Assembly: GCA_035222895.1 (NCBI GenBank)
Contig: JAVYIG010006543.1
Span: forward strand, 1-64,000
Direction: 5' to 3'
Source of the DNA: Strongylocentrotus droebachiensis
Lineage: Eukaryota > Echinodermata > Echinoidea > Camarodonta > Strongylocentrotidae
Length of the DNA: 64,000 bases
Position 1 is the stretch's first letter, and each line of letters starts with the position of its first letter. A model generated the notes under the pieces. That model worked only from the letters and a program-made list of their open reading frames with translations. It searched no databases and was not told the DNA's origin. This document shows, in pieces, positions 50,501-62,500 of this stretch. Position numbers and translations under genes: made by a program.

Positions 50501-53500
50501 TCGTCTTCCTTTCTCTATAATTTGATGAAACGCCAAAACTTCCGCGCTTCGCGCGGGAGGGGGAGAACTAAATTCAGATAAGGATTAAGATTCGAGCACG
50601 GTTCAACAAATCGTTTGCTTTCTCCAATAATTTAAGGAAACGTCAACAATTCGGCGCTTCGCGCGGGAGGGGGAGAATTTAATTCAAATAAGGATTAACA
50701 GTCGAGAACAGTACACCGAATCGTCTTCTTTCTATAATAATTAAATCAAACGTCTAAGCTTCAGCGTTTCAAGCTAAAGTGGGGGGGGGGGAACTAAATT
50801 CAGACAATTAGGGCTTATAAGAGTCGAAAACTATACAACGAATCGTCTGCTTTCTCTCATAATTTAATGAAACGTCAAAACTTCTGCGCTTTGCGCGAAA
50901 GAGGGAAACTTTATTCAGATAAGGATTAAGACTTGGGAAAAGTACAGCGAATCGTCTGCTTTTTCTCTTAATTTAATGACACATCACTTCTGCGCTTCGC
51001 GCGGGAGGGGGAGAAACTGAATTTAGACAAGGATTAACAACAAATCAGTACAGTAAATCGTCTTCATTTTATAATAATTTAATGAAACGTCAAAGCTATT
51101 ACGCTTCGCGCGGAAGAGGGGGGGGGGGGATTCATTCAGATAAGGATTAACAGTCGAGAACGGTACAATAAAAAAATCTTCTTTTCCTATTAATTTAAGG
51201 AAACGTCTAAGCTTCCGCGCTTCGCGCGGGAGGCCTATCACCCACACCCCCTAATGAACGCGCTTAGCGCGCTCTTTAAGTGATTCGCTTGCTCAATATA
51301 CTGCCGCCCCTCCCTAAAATAAGATCCTATATAGCTCCGCGCCTGCATTAAAACATATAGCTATGATGCTGACTAAGTTGACGAACTAATTCGTATATTT
51401 ATATCGTTGAGGAAAATGACCATTTGCGCATACGCAAGTACTTCAGATAGTCCTTAGCCAGGAAAAACAATTTAGCCTTCGGTCCTTGGCTTATAGGGTT
51501 AAATTTGTAGATATAGGGACAATTTTGTCGGTAATTGGTGGCTGGTTTTGTCATTAATCGTTGGCGTCTACATCCCCCCCCCCTGAAAAAGGTCTAGCGA
51601 CGCCCCTAAGGCACTATAAGGATAGCGTGCATGCAGCCTCATGGCAGGCTATGAGTTAAGTACACCGTGACGTCATCATAATGGTCTTGAAACTAAAAAA
51701 ACGAATTTGCATATTATGACGTCAGCAAGTTTATAAAAAATTAAATGTATCTTTATAAATATTGATTACTTTTCTCCCAATTTTTGATATGTATTTTTTG
51801 AGCCGATTTTCTACACAAAAGGTGCCATTGATTTTTCATTTCAACAATGGCATCATGGTCCATTCTGTCGAATAAAGAGGCATGCTATTTTTTTCCGATT
51901 TTGCTTGCATTCTCTACGGGAGGTGAATTTTTTGGAAATCTTTATTCTGCATTCCAGTCTTGTTCGAGCAACATCTCGATTCTTTTCTGCCAGCTTCAAT
52001 TTGAAAATCAAATTTTCCGTTTACGTGTTTTGTCTATGTGGATTTGTTGGTATATTTGTCATGGCATTTGCCTCCCATCCCGGCGATCATCTTTCATAGA
52101 TCTAAAATGATCAATGCTACACAGTTGAAACTTCATTAATTGATAGACCATAATAGGAGAAGTATTTCATAACGGAAGTTGAATTCGTGAAAATGAGTTC
52201 TTCATTATGTAACACATTTGAATACGTATCACCTAATTCGTCGAGAGACGAATTCAAGTCTAGTTGAGTTGTTTAGGTTAGGTTCAGAGATAGGGTAAGG
52301 TATAGTCCTCGTTTAAGGGTTGAATTTAAGACTTCGGTTATCATATTATATATGGCATTTGGTGTGGAGAGTTGTTATACCTAAGAATTCGATTTGTAGA
52401 AGGCAATTGACTTACGGCAGGGCTCCTCATTCTTCTTTTAAGAGAGGGTTGAGATTGAAATCTTGAGGATCTCTTTGCATGTACCCCAGTCCCCCGGAGT
52501 AAATTTCTAAATTGTTTTTGTCCAGAGTTAAAATGTTAGGACAGTGTGCACCAGACACCTGTTAAGGTCAATTTCACCCAGGGTCTATTATCCTAGAAAT
52601 CTGATGGGAATGTGGTAGGGGGTCCACTGCCCTAGGAGGTGGAAATCCTTAAGATATAGATGTCCAGAAGCAATCGCTCTAGAGGATATTGACTTAGGGG
52701 ATGGTAGAATAGTCTTTTTGGATCCATGTCCAAGGGTGCATTGTTTAAGTGGGTAGGTTTTCCAGGGAATAGTAGACCAAGTCAGTGAGGTCTGTTGGGA
52801 TACATGCGAAACGGTGCATCATCCTAGTGGGTAGCTTTTTTAGGGGATGAAAGACCTAGTTAGAATATTTGTTGGGATACATGTCCAAGCATAGAGTTAC
52901 CATGGTCCAAGGGTGCATTGTCCTGGTGGGCAGATTGTCCAGGTGATAGTAGTTGGAAGGTTTTTTGTCTGAATCTAGAACGCTCATTTCCGAAAGAATT
53001 ATGATCCACAGCCAATCAAAACCGTATTATACAATGTAGTTTAACTAGTAAAGAGTACTGTTTACAGTCCAGAAAGTTTGTGGTCAATCTAGTTCATTAT
53101 TCCATTATTCATTTATATGTAAACATTAAAGGGGACTCAAGGTTTAATGAAACATGCTCTGATAAAAATATCTCTTCGATAAACACAGTCCTTACTTCAG
53201 AAAAAGCTCGAACTTTATCTCTTTTACGACATGAAGCCATGTGTCCTCAGACCAAAACGGTTATTCTAAGGTGGTTTGTTTAGAACACCATTCAAGGAAT
53301 GGCCGCACTTACCATTATAAGTTGACTGGATCAAAATGCCTCCATATATATATCCACGGATGTTTAAAACATGGATAGGTCTCATTGAATAGCTTTTGAT
53401 TCCCCTCGTTTCATAGGAATACATCTACCTGTAGAACATGAAATGCTTTGCTTGATTATTCATGAGCAAATATCAAGTACTTGTCTTGGAGAGGGCCTTA

Positions 53501-56500
53501 TAATTTTTGCAAATAATTTTTTTTCTGCTCATGCCCAGATTGTTACTACACACTTGTCTATTGTATGTCCATCTGATAGAAGCATTCGATCGTATTTGCC
53601 TATTTGACCACCACTATCTACATTTTGCTATACATTGTCACGAATTAACTTACAGCTATCTTGAATAAGCCTGGTCTGGGCCTTGCGAGTTATGTTATCC
53701 CGGATTCCAGTCTTACAGCTTCCAGTACGTATACCGACTTGTCCGAGTCTGGCATCACACTTAGCGCAAATAAGGGTCGTCTTAACCTGGCCGAATCATG
53801 CTGGGGTGCAGAAACAGACGATACCAAACAGTGGATCCAGGTAAGAAAAGTTTCTTAAAGTAGATATTCATTGATTTTAAAAACTAACTTTATTTTCATT
53901 ATTGCAAAGTTGAAACTGTGATTTGACAAGGTTATTTAAATTCAATGCTTGGAAACATGCGAAGTAAGGATTATTATAAATTACAAAAACGCTTAAATAC
54001 AGCCCCGGCATAGCACCTGAAGAGCTCTCCGAACGCTGCTGATATGTGTGACATCACAGTATGGACATTATTTGCACAAGCAGACGAAGTCCAATGACAT
54101 CTTACACATTTTCAGTGCCTGTTTTTTCATCTTCTCTTGAGTTCTTTCTCTTACTTCACTACCGTCAGGCTAAATGTATAATATATTGCCTCACTCTAAA
54201 CCCCGCGCATGGTTTTATTTTGATGGCAAATGCAGCGATACACAAATAAAGGAATCTGTCGCTTGTAAACAAAATAAGACGCCATGGTATATTCAGCTGC
54301 ACACACCGCGGTATTGTCGGCGTTTCAAGAGGGAACAAATGCCGTCCTTAATATTATTCCGGGGGTTTTTCAATTTGAAAGTCTGGCTTCTTTGATTGTT
54401 AATTAACCCCTATCCTATGTATTTACAAACAAAATATTTTAGTTATCACAATCGGTTTCATATCCCCTTTTGAATGTTTTGAAATGCCATCACATTTATA
54501 TACACTAAACTCGTTATAATTTGACAAATAATAGCTTTGCAATTATGTTAATTTTTTTATGGGATGTCGTCTGCTTGGGCAATAGGGACTTTTAGATTTA
54601 CGTGGACTGATACTTGCGACTTCCATCCAAGGCAGTGCATTAAATGGACGTTGATTGTAGCAATCCCCATTGTCTTCGTGCGAATCTAAAAGTACCTAAT
54701 ATTGGTCAATATTGTGACGTCATTAGAACATCGTTATTTTTCTGGCGAATCTCTCGTATCTCCCAGCTGCTATGGAGGTGGTTGTATTTGTATTTTTATA
54801 AATCATCCGATATGCAGTTGACCTAAAACTTATACGATGGCCATCTGTTAGCTTACCAGTTTCTAGTGAAACATTAGTTGACATATTTGTGATTTTCTTG
54901 GAATTTCCACTTTAAGGCCAATTCAGACACAAAGGCCCGAATTCAAAAAGGAGGTTTGTCGTCAAACCTCTTTTGTGAATTCGGGCCACAATTTTAAGGC
55001 AACATGACGTCACAAACTGATTACCATAATAGCAATTTGTGTTGTGATTCTCATTGTTCTATAGTTTTACATACTTTTTCAAAAATTCATAACTTTCTTA
55101 TTAGTTATCCGATTTTGCTCAATTTTTGTTTGATTGGTTTGTCTGAATTTCTGCGTAGTTTAATTTGCATTCATACCCTGCCACAATGTATGTAATAAGA
55201 GTCACCAGTCATTTCTTTGGCATGTGTTCATATCGCATCAGTACCACCTTGTCAGTAATGAAAGAGTCAATAGGCATTTTTATGGCACCCTTCACTTACA
55301 CTGTTCAAATTGTTTCTATTGGCCACTTTTTGAGGTGATTTATGGGTTCTCTCCTCTTTGTAGGTAAGCTAGCATTTGTTTCCTCTTTAAGGACATTAAT
55401 ATAATTGTTCGATATCACTCAGAAATGAGATCGTCAATGACAGCATCAATGTGGAAAACTTCCAATCAAATATTGCCCTTGGAGGAGCAGAGCTTTATGA
55501 GAGCAAGATAATGTCATTGATAGATGCAAAGAAAGTAGCGTTCTTATTATCTTGAAAAATCATATAGATTTGACACATTTTGGAATATGCTCATTGGTTA
55601 AAATTGTTGGCATGAATATGAAATTATTATTAGGATGAATATCAAGAGTTCTTCCTCCCATTCTTTTTTTCTCCCCAAGGTGGATCTTTTGGAGCCTTAC
55701 CGTATCATTGCAGTTGCGACTCAAGGGAATGGAAAAACCTCAGACAAAGGGTATCGTGAGTGGGTAACAAGCTACAAGCTTGCTTGTAGAACTGATGACA
55801 CGCCCTTTCACACCGTGCTGGACATCAATGGAGATGACAGTGTAAGTTTGTTTTCTGATCATTTTTTAAAATAAATATTATATTGACTCTATTCTTTAAG
55901 AACTTTGAAGGAATTTGATATCTTATTGAAAACAGTTAAAATATGTGTATGCAATTTTTTTGAAAGAGAAAGGCAATTGTTACCTCAGGAACAGAGATAC
56001 ATGTTAGGTGTACTATTTACTATTTTTACACAATGTTTAAGAGGAGAAAATTATCAGGTAGAATTGAAGAACTGTTTATCTTTATAGATAGGTTAGAGCA
56101 AGAAATGCACTCAATCTATTTCAATTTCTTTTCTCCATTTAATTATTAGGCCTCTAAAACTAAAAATAGATGTAACCAGAATATGACTACAAATATACAA
56201 AAATAAATAGGTAGATCTACTGTAGAAGCAAAAAATGCTTTTAAATCAGATTCTCTTTTGTTCGGTTGCAATTAACTGTAAAATCATTTGAGTCATAATA
56301 ATTCAAAAGTGGATTGATTTTCCTTTTTCATTGAAGATCTTCACCGGTAACTTTGACAAGAACACCATCGTGACCAACACTCTGTCTGTGCCCCAGGTTT
56401 GCAGATATGTCCGCTTGATGCCTGTCACATGGCATAGCTATATTGCTCTTCGTATGGAGATCTACGGCGAAGGTCAGTTTTAAAACTATTGATATTCCGA

Positions 56501-59500
56501 AGAAAAGAAATTCTCCATCTTCAATTTTCCAACGACAATTGCTCTGGGCTTTATTTTACCAATGATGGAGGCATAATGCTCTAGTTATGAGGCATGGGCC
56601 TTTTGCCCCCCGATCCACAACTGATTATTGTAGGATCGTATATGCTTCCAATATGTTCATTTGAATCAAATCCATGACCCCATACCAAAACATTGCATTA
56701 CCTTTCGTTATAATTGACAGATATCAACGATTGTTCTCTTGATCCTTGTGAGAATGGAGGAATTTGCAGTGATGAAGTGAACACCTTTACTTGTGCCTGC
56801 GATCCTGGCTATACTGGGCCAACATGTGAAACAGGTAACAAATAGAGTCAAAGCAAATTACATACCTACACTTTTTATATAAAACAATTGCTCCTTGTTC
56901 ATCGAAACAATATAGATAAAAAGCAGACAAGGAAATAGAAAGAAAGAAACATGCAGTCATTGGTGATGAAAATCTTGGAGGTTTTTATTGATTGGCAGTC
57001 AACAGGAGTAAAAGTACAGACAAAAGACGCGGGGTTGTTTCACCTTTTGGTGCAGTAATGAAATAAACTACACTCTTCTTGATTTCGAGTAGACACATGA
57101 AAAGTAGAAGTGCATGGTACTTTCAAAAGCAAATTTGATATAGTGATTACCACAACAATCTCTGATAATTATGATTTGTTTTAAGATATGATAATACTGG
57201 TGTGATTAATCTTGATTATAGCTATTCAACTTTTGGTGCTGAGGTGTCCTGTAGATGAGACTATCACATGCCAATTTCGCGTCCATTTTCAAATTCATTT
57301 TACGCCCAAATGAAAGAAAATTGTTTTAGTGACATTTTCTTAACTGGCATGGACACACTACGATTTGTGGGACGATGAGATCTTTTAAAAATATCTTTTC
57401 TTTTTAAGGCCATGTTTTTGCAAAAAGATGCTTAATTCCAAAAAGATATTTAGTTCATTTACTTCATTTGAATTATGTTTAAATAGATTTAAAAAAAAAG
57501 GAATTTATTTGAACTGTCATTATTTGTATTAAGCATGCAAGTTTTGACTTCTTTTTACCTGTTCACCGCCAAATGAAGATAAATATGTCAACAAGGACAT
57601 TATTTTCTCATCCCCTTTATCCCATTTATTGTCATTGGAACTCAATTTGCACAGATATCAACGATTGTTATCCCGATCCGTGTGAGAATGGAGGAATTTG
57701 CGGGGATGGAGTGAACACTTTTACTTGTGCCTGCGACCCTGGCTATACTGGGCCTACGTGTGGAACAGGTAAGATATAGAGTCAAAGCAGATTACATACC
57801 TTCACTCTTTATATGAAACAATTGCTCCTTGGTCATCAAAACATTATAGATAAAAGACAGACAAGGAAATAGAAAGAAAGAAACATGCAGTCATTGGTGA
57901 TGAAAACTTTGGAGGTTTTTCTTGATTGGCAGTCAACAGGAGTGAAAGTATAGAAAAAAGATGCGGGTTGTTTTACCTTTTGGTGCAGTAATGAAATAAA
58001 CTACACTCTTCTTGATTTCAAGTAGACACATGAAAAGTGGTAGTGCATGGTACTTTCAACAGCAAATTTGATATAGTGATTACCACAACGATCTCTGATT
58101 ATTATGATTTGTTTTAGGATATGATAAGAGTGGTTTCATTCATCCTGATTATAGCGATTCAACTTTTGGTGCTGAGGTGTCCTGTAGGTCAGACTATCAC
58201 ATGCCATATCCGCGTCCATTTTCAAATTCATTTCACGCCCAAATGAAAGAAAATTGTTTTAGTGACATTTTCTTAACTGGCAGGGACACACTACGATTTG
58301 AGGGACGATGAGATTTTTCAAAATATATTTTCTTTCTAAGGCCATGTTTTTGAAAAAAGATTCTAACTTCCAAAGAGATATTTAGTTCATGAACTTCATT
58401 TAAATTATGTTTTTTATAGATTTTCAAATGAAGGAATTTATCCCTGAACTGCCATTATTTGTATTTAGAATGCAAGTTTTGACTTCTTTTTACCTGTTCA
58501 CCGCCAAATAAAGATAAATATGTCAAAAGGGGCATTATTTTCTCATCCCTTTTATCCCATTTATTGTCTTTGGAACTCAATTTGCACAGATATCAACGAT
58601 TGTTCGGCCGATCCTTGTGAGAATGGAGGAATTTGCAGTGATGGAGTGAACACCTTTACTTGTGCCTGCGATCCTGGCTATATTGGGCTTACGTGTGGAA
58701 CAGGTAAGATATAGAGTCAAAGCAGATTACATACCTACACTCTTTATATAAAACAATTGCTCCTTGTTCATCAAAACATTATAGATAAAAAGCAGACAAG
58801 GAAATAGAAAGAAAGAAACATGCAGTCATTGGTGATGCAAACCTTGGAGGTTTTTCCTTATTGGCAGTCAACAGGAGTGAAAGTACAGACAAAAGATGCG
58901 GGGTTGTTTCACCTTTTGGTGCAGTAATGAAATAAACTACACTCTTCTTGATTTCGAGTAGACACATGAAAAGTGGTAGTGCATGGTACTTTCAACAGCA
59001 AATTTGATATAGTGATTACCACAACGATCTCTGATAATTATGATTTGTTTTAAGATATGATAATACTGGTGTCATTCATCTTGATTATAGCGATTCAACT
59101 TTTGGTGCTGAGGTGTCCTGTAGATGAGACTATTACATGCCAATTCCGCGTCCATTTTCAAATTCATTTTACGCTCAAATGAAAGAAAATTGTTTTAGTG
59201 ACATTTTCTTAACTGGCATGGACACACTACGATTTGTGAGACGATGAGATTTTTTCAAAATATATTTTCTTTCTAAGGCCATGTTTTTGCCAAAAGATGC
59301 TTACTTCCAAAAAGATATTTAGTTCATTTACTTCATTTGAATTATGTATTAATAGATTTACAAAAAAGGAATTTATCCCTGAACTGTCATTATTTGTATT
59401 TAGAATGCAAGTTTTGACTTCTTTTTACCTGTTCAACGCCAAATGAAGATAAATATGTCAAAAGGGGCATTGTTTTCTCATCCCTTTTATCCTATTTATT

Positions 59501-62500
59501 GTCTTTGGAACTCAATTTGCACAGATATCAACGATTGTTCTCTTGATCCTTGTGAGAATGGAGGAATTTGCAGTGATGGAGTGAACAACTTTACTTGTGC
59601 CTGCGATCCCGGCTATACTGGGCCTACGTGTGGAACAGGTAAGATATAGAGTCAAAGCAGATTACATACCTTCACTCTTTATATAAAACAATTGCTCCTT
59701 GTTCATCAAAACATTATAGATAAAAAGCAGACAAGGAAATAGAAAGAAAGAAACATGCAGTCATTGGTGATGAAAACTTTGAAGGTTTTTCTTGATGGGC
59801 AGTCAACAGGAGTGAAATAACAGACAAAAGATGCGAAGGTGTTTCACCTTTTGGTGCAGTAATGAAATAAACTACACTCTTCTTGATTTCGAGTAGACAC
59901 ATGAGAAGTGGTAGTGCATGGTACTTTTAAGAGCAAATTTGATATAGTGATTACCACAACGATCTCTGATAATTATGATTTGTTTTAAGATATGATAATA
60001 CTGGTTTGATTCATCATGATTATAGCGATTAAACTTTTGGTGCTGTGGTGTCCTGTAGATCAGACTATCCCATGCCATTTCCGCGTCCATTTTCAAATTT
60101 ATTTCACGCCCAAATGAAAGAAATTTGTTTTAGTGACTTTTTCTTAACTGGCATGGACACACTACGTTTTGTGAGACGATGAGATTTTTTCAAAATATAT
60201 TTTTATTTCTAAGGCCATGTTTTTGAAAAAAGATGCTAACTTCTAAAGAGATATTCAGTTCATCTACTTCATTTGAATTATGTATTAATTGATTTTCAAA
60301 TAAAGGAATATATCCCTCAACTGTCATTATTTGTATTTAAAATGCAAGTTTTGACTTCTTTTTACCTGTTCAACGCCAAATGAAGATAAATATGTCAAAA
60401 GGGGCATTGTTTTCTCATCCCTTTTATCCTATTTATTGTCTTTGGAACTCAATTTGCACAGATATCAACGATTGTTCTCTTGATCCTTGTGAGAATGGAG
60501 GAATTTGCAGTGATGGAGTGAACAACTTTACTTGTGCCTGCGATCCCGGCTATACTGGGCCTACGTGTGGAACAGGTAAGATATAGAGTCAAAGCAGATT
60601 ACATACCTACACTCTTTATATAAAACAATTGCTCCTTGTTCATCAAAACATTATAGATAAAAAGCAGACAAGGAAATAGAAAGAAAGAAACATGCAGTCA
60701 TTGGTGATGAAAACTTTGAAGGTTGTTCTTGATTGGCAGTCAACAGGAGTGAAATAACAGACAAAAGATGCGAAGGTGTTTCACCTTTTGGTGCAGTAAT
60801 GAAATAAACTACACTCTTCTTGATTTCGAGTAGACACATGAAAAGTGGTAGTGCATGGTACTTTTAAGAGCAAATTTGATATAGTGATTACCACAACGAT
60901 CTCTGATAATTATGATTTGTTTTAAGATATGATAATACTGGTGTGATTCATCATGATTATAGCGATTAAACTTTTGGTGCTGAAGTGTCCTGTAGATCAG
61001 ACTATCCCATGCCATTTCCGCGTCCATTTTCAAATGTATTTTACGCCCAAATGAAAGAAATTAGTTTTAGTGACTTTTTCTTAACTGGCATGGACACACT
61101 ACGTTTTGTGAGACGATGAGATTTTTTCAAAATATATTTTTATTTCTAAGGCCATGTTTTTGAAAAAAGATGCTAACTTCTAAAGAGATATTCAGTTCAT
61201 CTACTTCATTTGAATTATGTATTAATTGATTTTCAAATAAAGGAATATATCCCTGAACTGTCATTATTTGTATTTAGAATGCAAGTTTTGACTTCTTTTT
61301 ACCTGTTCAACGCCAAATGAAGATAAATATGTCAAAAGGGGCATTGTTTTCTCATCCCTTTTATCCTATTTATTGTCTTTGGAACTCAATTTGCACAGAT
61401 ATCAACGATTGTTCTCTTGATCCTTGTGAGAATGGAGGAATTTGCAGTGATGGAGTGAACAACTTTACTTGTGCCTGCGATCCCGGCTATACTGGGCCTA
61501 CGTGTGGAACAGGTAAGATATAGAGTCAAAGCAGATTACATACCTACACTCTTTATATAAAACAATTGCTCCTTGGTCATCAAAACATTATAGATAAAAA
61601 GCAGACAAGGAAATAGAAAGAAAGAAACATGCAGTCATTGGTGATGAAAACTTTGAAGGTTTTTCTTGATCGGCAGTCAACAGGAGTGAAATAACAGACA
61701 AAAGATGCGAAGGTGTTTCACCTTTTGGTGCAGTTATGAAATAAACTACACTCTTCTTGATTTCGAGTAGACACATGAAAAGTGGTAGTGCATGGTACTT
61801 TTAAGAGCAAATTTGATATAGTGATTACCACAACGATCTCTGATAATTATGATTTGTTTTAAGATATGATAATACTGGTGTGATTCATCATGATTATAGC
61901 GATTAAACTTTTGGTGCTGAGGTGTCCTGTAGATCAGACTATCCCATGCCATTTCCGCGTCCATTTTCAAATTTATTTTACGCCCAAATGAAAGAAAATT
62001 GTTTTAGTGACATTTTCTTAACTGGCAGGGACACACTACGATTTGAGGGACGATGAGATTTTTCAAAATATATTTTCTTTCTAAGGCCATGTTTTTGAAA
62101 AAAGATTCTAACTTCCAAAGAGATATTTAGTTCATGAACTTCATTTAAATTATGTTTTTTATAGATTTTCAAATGAAGGAATTTATCCCTGAACTGCCAT
62201 TATTTGTATTTAGAATGCAAGTTTTGACTTCTTTTTACCTGTTCACCGCCAAATAAAGATAAATATGTCAAAAGGGGCATTATTTTCTCATCCCTTTTAT
62301 CCCATTTATTGTCTTTGGAACTCAATTTGCACAGATATCAACGATTGTTCGGCCGATCCTTGTGAGAATGGAGGAATTTGCAGTGATGGAGTGAACACCT
62401 TTACTTGTGCCTGCGATCCTGGCTATATTGGGCCTACGTGTGGAACAGGTAAGATATAGAGTCAAAGCAGATTACATACCTACACTCTTTATATAAAACA

